From: Streptomyces africanus
Lineage (GTDB): Bacteria; Actinomycetota; Actinomycetes; Streptomycetales; Streptomycetaceae
Length of the DNA stretch: 64,000 nt
Reading direction: 5' to 3'
NCBI RefSeq assembly: GCF_002150735.1
Contig: NZ_MUKA01000111.1
Location: 19,733 to 83,732, forward strand
Shown here: positions 34,172 through 42,475 of the stretch, one piece after another
Layout of the letters: each line of letters starts with the position of its first letter
Position numbering within the stretch: position 1 is the stretch's first letter
Program-made: the position numbers and the translations under genes
Notes under the pieces: generated by a model
What the model was told of the DNA's origin: nothing
The model's input: the letters and a program-made list of their open reading frames with translations, nothing else
Database searches by the model: none

Positions 34172-35131
34172 ATGACCACCATCACCTCCCCGGCGCCCGC
34201 CTCGGGCGCCGCCGAAGCGAAGTCCGCCGCCGGCCGTGCTCCGCTGCGCCGCGGGCTGCTGCGCTGGCTCTTCGTCGCTCCCGCGCTCGCCTACATGGCG
34301 CTCTTCTTCGGCTACCCGCTCGTCCGCAACATCGTGATGAGCTTCCAGCACTACACGCCGAAGACATACTTCACCGGCGAGGCGCCGTTCAACGGCCTCG
34401 ACAACTGGCGGGCCGTCTTCGCCGACGAGCTGTTCACCGACGCCCTGTGGCACACGGCCCTGTTCACCGCCGGCTCGCTGCTCGGACAGTTCACCATCGG
34501 CCTGGCCCTCGCCGTCTTCTTCTCCCGGCGCTTCCGGCTCTCCGGCTTCGTGCGCGCCGTCCTGCTGCTGCCGTGGCTCGTGCCCATGGTCGTCTCCGCC
34601 GTCGTCTGGCGGCGCATCCTCGACCAGGACCACGGCATGCTGAACACCGCCCTCCACGCGGCCGGCCTGGCCCCGCAGGACGGCGTGCCGTGGCTGAGCA
34701 GCCCCGGTGTGGCGCTGCTGTCGGCGGTCCTGGTCAACATCTGGATCGGCATCCCGTTCAACATGGTCATCCTCTACGGCGGCCTCCAGGAGATCCCGCG
34801 CGACCTGTACGAGGCCGCGTCGCTCGACGGATCCGGCCCCTGGCGGACGTTCCGCAGCATCACACTGCCCATGCTGCGCCCGGTGATCACCGTCGTGCTC
34901 GTGCTGGGCTTCATGTCGACGGTGAAGATCCTCGACCTGATCCTGGCACTGACCTCGGGCGGGCCCGCGGACTCCACGCAGACGCTGGGCACCGTCACGT
35001 ACCAGCTCTCCTTCCTTCAGCTCGACTTCGGCCAGGGCGCCGTGGTGGGCAACGTCCTGATCCTCATCAGCGCGGTCTTCGCCGTGCTGTACCTGCGGGC
35101 CAACCGCGCCGACTTCGGCAAGGGGAAGTGA
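34172..35131 (+). CDS. Sugar ABC permease (MalF type)
   Basis: 319 residues with six membrane helices (LFVAPALAYMALFFGYPLVR first). The cytoplasmic EAA motif (YEAASLDGSGPWRTFRSITL) couples to the ATPase subunit. It starts 10 bases after the binding-protein stop. No ATPase gene is present in the operon; in Streptomyces such importers usually share the MsiK ATPase encoded elsewhere. Confidence 0.9.
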   Translation: MTTITSPAPASGAAEAKSAAGRAPLRRGLLRWLFVAPALAYMALFFGYPLVRNIVMSFQHYTPKTYFTGEAPFNGLDNWRAVFADELFTDALWHTALFTAGSLLGQFTIGLALAVFFSRRFRLSGFVRAVLLLPWLVPMVVSAVVWRRILDQDHGMLNTALHAAGLAPQDGVPWLSSPGVALLSAVLVNIWIGIPFNMVILYGGLQEIPRDLYEAASLDGSGPWRTFRSITLPMLRPVITVVLVLGFMSTVKILDLILALTSGGPADSTQTLGTVTYQLSFLQLDFGQGAVVGNVLILISAVFAVLYLRANRADFGKGK

Positions 35132-35137
35132 CCGACG

Positions 35138-35965
35138 ATGAAACGACCGACCAGCCTTCTGCGCGTTCGTCCGGTGTGGAACACCGCCGCCGCGCTGCTG
35201 ATCCTCGCCGTGCTGCTCTTCCCCGTCTACTGGATGCTCAACGCCGCGCTCCAGCCCGAGTCGAGCATCGCCGCCACCGAGTGGTTCCCCGTATCGCCGT
35301 CCCTGAAGAACTTCGACACGGCGATCAGCACCCAGGGCGGCTCGCTGCTCACCAGCTTCGTCGTCGCACTCGGCGCCGTCGTCGTCTGCCTCGCGCTCGC
35401 CGCGCCCGCCGCGTACGGGCTCGCCCAGTTCGGACTCCGCGGCGGTCAGGGCATCGTCTTCGCGACGCTCATCACGCAGATGGTCCCGGGCATCGTCATC
35501 GCCAACGCCCTCTACAGCGCCTATGCGCAGCTCGACCTCGTCAACTCCTATCTGGGGCTGATCCTGGCGGACGCCTCGCTCGGTCTGCCCTTCGCGGTCG
35601 TACTGCTGCGGGCGTTCATGGTGTCGATCCCCAGCGAGGTCGTCGAGGCCGCGATGGTGGACGGGGCGAACCGCTTCACCGCGTTCGTGCGGATCGTGCT
35701 GCCCATGAGCCGCAACGCCATGATCACGGCAGGCCTGTTCACCTTCCTCTTCGCCTGGTCGGACTTCATGTTCGCGCTCACCCTCAACACCACGGACGAC
35801 GTCAAGCCCATCACGCTCGGCATCTACCAGTTCGTCGGTGCGCATGTCAGCGACTGGGGCGCGGTCATGGCGACCGCGGTGCTCTCCGCCGTACCGGCCG
35901 CGATCCTGCTCGTCGTCGCCCAGAAGTACATCGCCGCCGGGATCACCGGCGGGTCGGTCAAGTAG
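35138..35965 (+). CDS. Sugar ABC permease (MalG type)
   Basis: 275 residues with six helices. The EAA loop reads VEAAMVDGANRFTAFVRIVL and the C-terminus has QFVGAHVSDWGAVMATAVLS and QKYIAAGITGGSVK, the intact version of what survives as a scrap at 31312-31594. It starts 6 bases after the MalF-type gene and pairs with it to form the channel. Confidence 0.9.
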   Translation: MKRPTSLLRVRPVWNTAAALLILAVLLFPVYWMLNAALQPESSIAATEWFPVSPSLKNFDTAISTQGGSLLTSFVVALGAVVVCLALAAPAAYGLAQFGLRGGQGIVFATLITQMVPGIVIANALYSAYAQLDLVNSYLGLILADASLGLPFAVVLLRAFMVSIPSEVVEAAMVDGANRFTAFVRIVLPMSRNAMITAGLFTFLFAWSDFMFALTLNTTDDVKPITLGIYQFVGAHVSDWGAVMATAVLSAVPAAILLVVAQKYIAAGITGGSVK

Positions 35966-35979
35966 GCAGGTGCCTTCCC

Positions 35980-37404
35980 GTGAGTCTCTCCGAGTCCACC
36001 GAATTCCCCGAGTTCCCGCCCGGCTTCTTCTTCGGTGCCGCCACGGCCAGTTACCAGATCGAGGGTGCGTACGACGAGGACGGCAGAGGCCCGTCCATCT
36101 GGGACACCTTCTGCCGCGAGCCCGGGCGCGTCGCGGACGGCGCCACCGGTGACGTCGCCTGCGACCACTACCACCGTTACCGCGAGGACGTCGCGCTGCT
36201 GCGCGAGCTGGGCGTGGACAGCTACCGCTTCTCCGTCGCCTGGCCGCGTGTCCAGCCGGCCGGCTCCGGCCCCGCCAACACGGCCGGGCTCGACTTCTAC
36301 GACCGGCTCGTGGACGAGCTGCTGGCCTCCGGCATCTCCCCCGCCGCCACCCTCTACCACTGGGACCTGCCTCAGGCCCTGGAGGACCGGGGCGGCTGGC
36401 GGGTACGCGAGACGGCGGAGCGGTTCGCCGAGTACGCCGGGGTGGTCGCCGCCCGGCTCGGCGACCGGGTGGACCGCTGGATCACGCTCAACGAGCCCTT
36501 CTGCAGCGCCTTCGTCGGCTACGCGGCGGGCGCCCACGCCCCGGGCGCCCGCGAGGGCCGCGGCGCGCTCGCCGCCGCACATCATCTGCTCGTCGGCCAC
36601 GGGCTGGCCGTGCAGGCGCTGCGCGCGGCGGGGGCACGGGAGGTCGGGATCACGCTCAACCCCGACCGGCTGCTGCCGGCCACGGACTCCCCCGCCGATC
36701 TGGCCGCCGTACGCCGCGTCGGGACGCTCCACAACGACGTGTGGTTCGAGCCGCTGTTCGCCGGGCGTTACCCGGAGCACGAAGCCGAGACCTGGGGCGA
36801 GCTGCTGCCCTCCGGCGACGGCTCGTACCGCCTCGACGGCGACCTCGACCTCATCGGCGCACCGCTCGACTTCGTCGGCATCAACTACTACCGGCCGATC
36901 ACCGTCGCCGACGCCCCGTACCGCGCCCCGGACCCGGCCACGCGCACCGCGGTCGACGTCCGGGCCGAGGAGACCTGGCGCGACGACGTCCGCCACACCA
37001 CCATGGGCTGGCCCGTCGTCCCGCACACCTTCACGGACCTGCTGGTCGACCTGGCCGAGCGCTACCCCGCGCTGCCACCGCTCCTGATCACCGAGAACGG
37101 CTCGGCGGAGGCGGACACCGTCGACGCCGACGGCCGGGTCCGCGACGTGGAGCGGATCGACTACCTCCGCAGCCATCTGGACGCGCTCGCCGCCGCCCTG
37201 CGCGCGGGCGTCGACGTGCGCGGCTACTACGTGTGGTCGCTGCTGGACAACTTCGAGTGGGCCCGCGGCTACGGCCAGCGCTTCGGCATCGTCCGGGTCG
37301 ACTACGACACGCAAGTACGCACACCCAAGGACAGCTACCGCTGGTACCAGCGGCTGATCGCCGCCCACCGCGCCCGTACCACCCCTGGTGAGGATCCCCG
37401 ATGA
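35980..37404 (+). CDS. GH1 beta-glucosidase
   Basis: 474 residues, full length for glycoside hydrolase family 1. The N-terminus has FFFGAATASYQIEGAYDEDG. The acid/base Glu is about E172 in TLNEPF and the nucleophile about E372 in LITENGS. SLLDNFEWARGYGQRFGIV completes the sugar-binding site. There is no signal peptide, so it acts on imported oligosaccharides in the cytoplasm. GTG 35980 follows GGCAGG. It lies 14 bases after the permease gene and overlaps the GH31 gene. Its job is probably removal of beta-linked glucose from short chains. Confidence 0.9.
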   Translation: MSLSESTEFPEFPPGFFFGAATASYQIEGAYDEDGRGPSIWDTFCREPGRVADGATGDVACDHYHRYREDVALLRELGVDSYRFSVAWPRVQPAGSGPANTAGLDFYDRLVDELLASGISPAATLYHWDLPQALEDRGGWRVRETAERFAEYAGVVAARLGDRVDRWITLNEPFCSAFVGYAAGAHAPGAREGRGALAAAHHLLVGHGLAVQALRAAGAREVGITLNPDRLLPATDSPADLAAVRRVGTLHNDVWFEPLFAGRYPEHEAETWGELLPSGDGSYRLDGDLDLIGAPLDFVGINYYRPITVADAPYRAPDPATRTAVDVRAEETWRDDVRHTTMGWPVVPHTFTDLLVDLAERYPALPPLLITENGSAEADTVDADGRVRDVERIDYLRSHLDALAAALRAGVDVRGYYVWSLLDNFEWARGYGQRFGIVRVDYDTQVRTPKDSYRWYQRLIAAHRARTTPGEDPR

Positions 37405-39746
37405 AGTTCACCGACGGCTACTGGATGATGCGCGAAGGTGTCCGGGCGTCGTACGCCGCGGAGGTCGCCGACGTCCGCGTCGACGAGGACCGGTGCACGC
37501 TCTACGCGCCCGTGCGGCACGTCACGCGCCGCGGCCAGACCCTCAACAGCCCGCTGCTGACCGTCGAGTGCTGGTCCCCCGCCGAGGGCGTGATCGGCAT
37601 CCGTTCCACCCACCACGCGGGCGCCGCCGAGCGCGGCCCGCAGTTCGCGCTGCGCACCGAGCCCGGCCACGCGGCAAGGGTCACCCGGGAGGGCTCGCTG
37701 CTGGAACTCGCGGCCGGGGAACTGTCGTTGCGGGTGGACACCGCGGCCCCGTGGCGGCTGGACTTCACCGCGGACGGTCGCGTCCTCACCTCGGCGACGG
37801 CGCGCGGCACCGGTTTCGCGGTCCTGGGCGACGGCAGCCACCACTCGCTGGCGCAGCTCACCCTCGGTGTCGGCGAGCTGGTGTACGGGCTCGGCGAACG
37901 GTTCACGCCGTATCTGAAGAACGGCCAGAGCGTGGACATCTGGCAGGCCGACGGCGGCACCGCGAGCGAGCAGGCGTACAAGAACGTCCCCTTCCACCTC
38001 ACCAACCGCGGCTACGGCGTTTTCGTCAACCACCCCGGCAAGGTGAGCTACGAGGTCGACTCGGAGGCCGTCGGGCGGGTGCAGTTCAGCGTCGAGGGCC
38101 AGTCGCTGGAGTACTTCGTCGTGTACGGTCCGACGCCCAAGGACGTCCTGGACCGCTACACGGCGCTGACCGGCCGCCCGGCGCTGCCGCCGGCCTGGTC
38201 GTTCGGGCTGTGGCTGTCGACGTCGTTCACGACCTCGTACGACGAGGAGACGGTGAACCGGTTCGTGCGCGGGATGGCCGAGCGCGACATCCCGCTGGGC
38301 GTCTTCCACTTCGACTGCTTCTGGATGCGCGAGTACCAGTGGTGCGACTTCACCTGGGACCCGGAGGTCTTCCCGGACCCGGAGGGCATGCTGCGGCGGC
38401 TGAAGGAGGAGCACGGCCTGCGCGTGTCGGTGTGGATCAACCCGTACATCGCGCAGAAGTCCCCACTGTTCGCGGAGGCGAAGCGGCACGGCTATCTGGT
38501 GCGCAAGGCCAACGGCGACGTGTGGCAGTGGGACCTGTGGCAGGCCGGCATGGCGCTGGTCGACTTCACCGATCCGGACGCGCGCGAGTGGTACGCGAGC
38601 AAGCTGCGCGCGCTCACCGCGCAGGGCGTCGACTGCTTCAAGACCGACTTCGGCGAGCGGATCCCGACCGATGTGGTCTGGCACGACGGCTCCGACCCGG
38701 AGCGCATGCACAACTACTACACGCAGCTCTACAACGAGACGGTCTTCGAGGTGCTGAGCGAGGCCCGGGGCGCCGGTGAGGCCGTGCTCTTCGCCCGCTC
38801 GGCAACGGCGGGCGGACAGCAGTTCCCGGTGCACTGGGGCGGCGACTGCGAGTCGCACTTCGGCGCGATGGCCGAGTCGCTGCGCGGCGGGCTGTCGCTC
38901 GGCCTGTCCGGGTTCGGCTTCTGGAGCCATGACATCGGCGGCTTCGAGGGCACGCCGACGCCCGAGGTGTTCAAGCGGTGGGTGCAGTTCGGGCTGCTGT
39001 CGTCGCACAGCCGGCTGCACGGCAGCCAGTCGTACCGGGTGCCGTGGGGCTACGACGAGGAAGCGGTCGCGGTCACCCGCGACTTCACCCGCCTCAAGCA
39101 CCGGCTCATGCCCTACCTGTTCCGTGCGGCACAACAGGCCGCCGAGCGCGGCACGCCGATGATGCGGGCGATGGTCCTGGAGTTCCCCGACGACCCGGCC
39201 TGCCACACCCTCGACCGGCAGTACATGCTCGGCGACGACCTGCTGGTCGCCCCCGTGTTCTCCGCCGACGGCGTCGTCGACTACTACGTCCCGGACGGCA
39301 CCTGGACACATCTGCTGTCGGGCGAACAGGTCCAGGGGCCGGGCTGGCGGCGGGAACGGTACGGCTACGACAGCCTGCCCCTGCTGGCCCGGCCCGGCTC
39401 GGTCATCCCCTACGGCGACAGCGACGACGCGGCGGAGTACGACTGGGCGCACGGGGTGACACTGCGGGTCCACACGCCCGTCGACGGTGCGACGGTCACG
39501 ACACGGATCCCAGCCCGGGGCGCCCGGGACGGCTCGGCGGCCGTCTTCCGGACGACTCGCCACGGCGACACGGTCACGGTCGCCGCGGAGGGGGCACCCG
39601 GACCGTGGCGGGTGCTGCTGGTCGGAGCGCGGGCGGAACCCGGCGGCACCGGATCGCCGGCGTCGGCGGAGCGGACCGCGCTCGGCACGCTTCTCTCCGT
39701 GTCCGCGGGCACGGCCACCCTCACGGCACACGTCACCGGTGGCTGA
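37401..39746 (+). CDS. yicI: GH31 alpha-xylosidase (YicI-like)
   Basis: 781 residues, near the size of E. coli YicI. The nucleophile Asp in KTDFGE falls at residue 416 and the acid/base Asp in HWGGDCES at residue 482, the same numbers as in YicI. VFHFDCFWMREYQWCDFTWD is the xylosidase-type loop, in contrast to alpha-glucosidases. There is no signal peptide. The start overlaps the GH1 stop (ATGA). The enzyme removes alpha-1,6-xylose from isoprimeverose or xyloglucan oligomers, and GH1 can then cut the freed glucose backbone. Confidence 0.88.
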   Translation: MKFTDGYWMMREGVRASYAAEVADVRVDEDRCTLYAPVRHVTRRGQTLNSPLLTVECWSPAEGVIGIRSTHHAGAAERGPQFALRTEPGHAARVTREGSLLELAAGELSLRVDTAAPWRLDFTADGRVLTSATARGTGFAVLGDGSHHSLAQLTLGVGELVYGLGERFTPYLKNGQSVDIWQADGGTASEQAYKNVPFHLTNRGYGVFVNHPGKVSYEVDSEAVGRVQFSVEGQSLEYFVVYGPTPKDVLDRYTALTGRPALPPAWSFGLWLSTSFTTSYDEETVNRFVRGMAERDIPLGVFHFDCFWMREYQWCDFTWDPEVFPDPEGMLRRLKEEHGLRVSVWINPYIAQKSPLFAEAKRHGYLVRKANGDVWQWDLWQAGMALVDFTDPDAREWYASKLRALTAQGVDCFKTDFGERIPTDVVWHDGSDPERMHNYYTQLYNETVFEVLSEARGAGEAVLFARSATAGGQQFPVHWGGDCESHFGAMAESLRGGLSLGLSGFGFWSHDIGGFEGTPTPEVFKRWVQFGLLSSHSRLHGSQSYRVPWGYDEEAVAVTRDFTRLKHRLMPYLFRAAQQAAERGTPMMRAMVLEFPDDPACHTLDRQYMLGDDLLVAPVFSADGVVDYYVPDGTWTHLLSGEQVQGPGWRRERYGYDSLPLLARPGSVIPYGDSDDAAEYDWAHGVTLRVHTPVDGATVTTRIPARGARDGSAAVFRTTRHGDTVTVAAEGAPGPWRVLLVGARAEPGGTGSPASAERTALGTLLSVSAGTATLTAHVTGG

Positions 39747-39810
39747 CCTCCGACCAGACCCGGCACGTGCCCGGAACTGTGGCTTCCACCACGGCGAATG
39801 TGATCGTGTC

Positions 39811-39826
39811 CTGGTGAGATCACCAG
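39811..39826. promoter_or_regulatory. Inverted repeat abutting the start codon of the DUF6215-like gene
   Basis: CTGGTGA-GA-TCACCAG, a perfect 7-base inverted repeat with a 2-base centre, ends one base before the ATG at 39827. It is too tight for a hairpin, so it could be an operator or a ribosome-site mask. Confidence 0.4.
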
Positions 39827-40894
39827 ATGCTCGGTTTCCTCCTCCGTCTCCTGCCATTCTGGGTCCGCGAGCCCCTGCTCATCGCGGTCGGATCCGTCCT
39901 CGGCGTACGCATCATGTATCTCGCCGTTCACGATCACGACCGGGTCGCGGCCGGTATCGGCCTGGTGTTCCTCGTGTTCACCGCGATACGCGTCCACATG
40001 ATGGTCCGGGCCCTGCGCGCACGCCGGAACCCGAGTCCGGCGGCCTCCGCAGACGGGACGGCGGTCGATGCCGCCGACCACATCCAAGTCCAGGCCCAAG
40101 ACCAGGCCCAGGTCCAAGCCCAAGCCCAGGTCCAGGCCCAGGCCGGAGCTGGGCCGCGTCCCGGCCCGGGCGGCACTCCGGAGAAGGAACCCAACGCATG
40201 GGGCCAGGCCATCGCCGCCGTCGCCGTGTTCGGGGCACTCGCGGCCGCGGTGTGGCTGGGCCCGCGCATGATGCCGTCCGAGGACAGCACCCCTCAGCCC
40301 GCCTCGTGTTCGGCCGGGGAACACGAGGAGCTGCCGAAGGCCTACAAGCGGACGCCTCAGCCTGCCACCGGTGAAGAGCTGTGCAAGGCGCTCAACCGGC
40401 CAGACCTGGCCAAGCTCCTCGGAACGCCCGGGGAAACCGCGACCACTGCTTCCGGCACCAGCAACACCGCTCCCCTGACTGACGGGAAGGTCGCCCAGCC
40501 GGAGGCCGAGGTCGCGTTCGACACGTACACCGTGAATGTCTCGGCCACGTACAACGAGTTGACGACCGACCAGTACGTGAAGCTGATGAAGTTCGGGGAT
40601 GAGGAGGACGTCAAGACGCTGAGGGTTCTCGGACGGCCCGCGGTCTTCTCCTCGGATCACACCATGAAGATCGAGATCAACCTCGGGGGCGGCGGATCCG
40701 GCGGACCGGTCGAACAAGGCCCTCTGGCCAGGACGCTGTCCGTGGCCCTGGACCGTGGCGACCGGGGCGGCTACTACGAAATCACCGTGTGGAGCGAGTC
40801 CGGAACCCTCCCGGACGACAGCGTTCTCCTCGACATCGCCGAGAAGGTTCTTCCGACCATCGCCGACCGGTCGCGCGCCGCGTCGAGGTCATGA
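39827..40894 (+). CDS. DUF6215-like membrane protein
   Basis: 355 residues. There are two membrane helices near the N-terminus (LLIAVGSVLGVRIMYLAV, AGIGLVFLVFTAIRVHMM). A Gln/Val/Ala tandem stretch (about 86-106) follows, then a third helix AWGQAIAAVAVFGALAAAVW. The external domain (YTVNVSATYNELTTDQYVKL, VLGRPAVFSSDHTMKIEINL) matches the Streptomyces DUF6215 pattern. Function unknown. Its stop overlaps the ATG of the next small gene, so both form an operon. The start was chosen as the only ATG ahead of the first helix. Confidence 0.65.
   Translation: MLGFLLRLLPFWVREPLLIAVGSVLGVRIMYLAVHDHDRVAAGIGLVFLVFTAIRVHMMVRALRARRNPSPAASADGTAVDAADHIQVQAQDQAQVQAQAQVQAQAGAGPRPGPGGTPEKEPNAWGQAIAAVAVFGALAAAVWLGPRMMPSEDSTPQPASCSAGEHEELPKAYKRTPQPATGEELCKALNRPDLAKLLGTPGETATTASGTSNTAPLTDGKVAQPEAEVAFDTYTVNVSATYNELTTDQYVKLMKFGDEEDVKTLRVLGRPAVFSSDHTMKIEINLGGGGSGGPVEQGPLARTLSVALDRGDRGGYYEITVWSESGTLPDDSVLLDIAEKVLPTIADRSRAASRS
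40084..40145 (+). repeat. Degenerate tandem repeat inside the DUF6215-like gene
   Basis: Repeats built from CAGGCCCA and CAAGTCCA units encode a Gln-Val-Gln-Ala run linking two membrane segments. It is a likely slippage hotspot but stays in frame. Confidence 0.75.
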
Positions 40895-41205
40895 CCCGGC
40901 ACTGCTGCGAGGCGATGACCAGTCGCGTGAACCTGGACTGCGACCAGCACGATGACCCCGTCACCTGCCCGGACGCGCTGGTGGACTTCCGCGCCGAGTT
41001 CCAGGAGTACGGGCTGGTCGTCCATGACGGCGGCACGTCGAGCATCACGATCAACTTCTGCCCCTGGTGCGGACGGCGCCTCCCCGAGTCGCAGCGCGAC
41101 CGATGGTTCGACGAGCTGGAGCGCCGCGGGATCGATCCTTGGGAGGACGAGGTGCCCGCCGAGTTCCAGGACGACCGCTGGCTCACCTCTCTGCACCAGG
41201 AGTAA
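40891..41205 (+). CDS. Small zinc-ribbon-like protein (DUF6980-like)
   Basis: 104 residues. The cysteines HCCEAM, LDCDQ, VTCPDA and the CPWCGRRLP knuckle suggest one bound zinc. The C-terminus (RWFDELERRGIDPWEDEVPA) is typical of the small actinobacterial DUF6980 group. It overlaps the stop of the DUF6215-like gene (ATGA). Function unknown. Confidence 0.7.
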   Translation: MTRHCCEAMTSRVNLDCDQHDDPVTCPDALVDFRAEFQEYGLVVHDGGTSSITINFCPWCGRRLPESQRDRWFDELERRGIDPWEDEVPAEFQDDRWLTSLHQE

Positions 41206-41250
41206 CCAGGCGGGATCGCCTCGCCCTCCATCAGCCGGTCCCGGAAGGGG

Positions 41251-41643
41251 CTACCGCGGCTTGGTGGCGATCTGGATCAGGTTGCCGCAGCTGTCGTCGA
41301 AGACGGCGGTGGTGACGGGGCCCATCTCCAGGGGTTCCTGGGTGAAGCGGACTCCGAGGCCGTGCAGGCGCCGGTACTCCGCCTTCACGTCGTCGACGGC
41401 GAACTGGGCGAGAGGGATGCCCTCCTCGACGAGTGCGTCGCGGAAGGTCTTGACGGCGGGGTGGCCGGCGGGCTCCAGGAGGAGTTCGGTGCCGTCGGGC
41501 TCGTCGGGCGAGACGACGGTCAGCCACCGGTCCTTCTCCCCCACCGGGACGTCGTGCTTCTTCACAAAGCCGAGGACCTCGGTGTAGAAGCGCTCGGCCT
41601 TGGCCTGGTCGTCGACGAAAACGCTGGTCAGATGGATCTTCAT
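41251..41643 (-). CDS. VOC (glyoxalase/bleomycin resistance-like) protein
   Basis: 130 residues with the beta-alpha-beta-beta-beta repeat of VOC proteins: SVFVDDQAKAERFYTEVLGF at the start, DDVKAEYRRLHGLGVRF in the middle and FDDSCGNLIQIATK at the end. The first His ligand region is IHLTSVFVDD and the Glu-equivalent lies near the end (LIQI), so metal binding is uncertain. ATG 41643 overlaps the stop of the ArsR gene. It may bind or modify a small toxic molecule sensed by ArsR. Confidence 0.85.
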   Translation of the reverse strand: MKIHLTSVFVDDQAKAERFYTEVLGFVKKHDVPVGEKDRWLTVVSPDEPDGTELLLEPAGHPAVKTFRDALVEEGIPLAQFAVDDVKAEYRRLHGLGVRFTQEPLEMGPVTTAVFDDSCGNLIQIATKPR

Positions 41644-41942
41644 GGAGTGCCCTTCTCCGGTCCGGACGTATCGGCCACCAGCCATCGCTCGGCGATCTGC
41701 CGCAGCGGGGCCGTGTTCAGCTCGTGGAACTTGTAGCGCCCCTCCCGCCGGGTCTCGACGAGCCCGGCGGCCTCCAGCAGGGCGAGGTGCTGGGAGACCG
41801 CTTGGCGCGAGATGCCGAGCTGGTGCTTCATGCTCAGTCGGGAGCAGATCTCGAACAGCGTCTGTCCGGACTTCTCCGTGAGCTCGTCGAGGATGGTGCG
41901 GCGGGTGGGGTCGGCCAAAGCTTTGAACAGGTCATCGGCCAC
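41640..41942 (-). CDS. ArsR family regulator
   Basis: 100 residues. The winged helix is LFKALADPTRRTILDELTEK, ISRQAVSQHLALLEAAGLVE, TRREGRYKFHELN. There is no cluster of cysteines of the metal-sensing kind, so the signal is probably not a metal. GTG 41942 is taken as start (an in-frame ATG lies at 41963). It is the first gene of a two-gene operon with the VOC protein, a pairing common in actinobacteria. Confidence 0.85.
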   Translation of the reverse strand: MADDLFKALADPTRRTILDELTEKSGQTLFEICSRLSMKHQLGISRQAVSQHLALLEAAGLVETRREGRYKFHELNTAPLRQIAERWLVADTSGPEKGTP

Positions 41943-42063
41943 GGCCCCACAATAGGCAACCATTCACTTGCGTATCAAGTGGACGTGCGACAGTCATGGA
42001 GGTGTAGAGGCGTGCACTGATGAGTGCTGGAAGATCGCGCTGCGCCTGGACGTTGCCCCAGGT

Positions 42064-42429
42064 ATGAAGATCAGCGATGCGTCCAGGGTCAGTGGTGTGA
42101 GTGCGCGTTCGTTGCGGCACTACGAGGATGAGGGCCTGATCGTCCCAGGGCGTTTCAGCAATGGGTTCCGCGACTACTGCCAGTCCACCATCGACCGGGT
42201 GCTCGTCATCCGCTCGCTGCTGGAGTCCGGGCTGCCCGTGCGGTTGATCAGGGACGTTCTGCCCCGCCTTACCGACGGACCCGATGCCGGCCCGGATGCG
42301 GTGTGCGAGGAGTTCCTGCACGAGGTGCAGAGCTATCACGATCGGCTCGCCGCACGCATCGCCGTGCTCAGCGATCAGCAGGCGGCACTCGACACCTACC
42401 TGCGAGAGGCCCGCCGCGCTGATCTCTGA
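42064..42429 (+). CDS. MerR family regulator
   Basis: 121 residues. The N-terminal HTH is MKISDASRVSGVSARSLRHY, EDEGLIVPGR, with the usual RFYE-like wing (GFRDYCQSTIDRVLVI). A coiled-coil dimer helix and a short C-terminus (LDTYLREARRADL) follow. There is no conserved cysteine pattern. It lies 46 bases upstream of the quinone-oxidoreductase gene, whose promoter carries an inverted repeat, a classic MerR-target arrangement. Confidence 0.87.
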   Translation: MKISDASRVSGVSARSLRHYEDEGLIVPGRFSNGFRDYCQSTIDRVLVIRSLLESGLPVRLIRDVLPRLTDGPDAGPDAVCEEFLHEVQSYHDRLAARIAVLSDQQAALDTYLREARRADL

Positions 42430-42436
42430 CAGTCGC

Positions 42437-42475
42437 TTGACCTTGACGCAAGTGTCAAACTCCTAGGTTCGGCGC
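42437..42475 (+). promoter_or_regulatory. MerR-type promoter of a probably leaderless oxidoreductase gene
   Basis: TTGACC (42437-42442) and the -10-like TAGGTT (42464-42469) enclose the inverted repeat TTGAC-N6-GTCAA (42443-42458), a spacing of about 21 bases. Overlong spacers are what MerR proteins correct. The -10 ends 6 bases before the ATG at 42476, so the transcript probably starts at the A of ATG. Confidence 0.6.

Noticed and set aside
40084..40145. Tandem repeat considered as a CRISPR-like or minisatellite element
   Set aside because: Units are short and contiguous, without spacers, and they stay in frame inside a coding gene.
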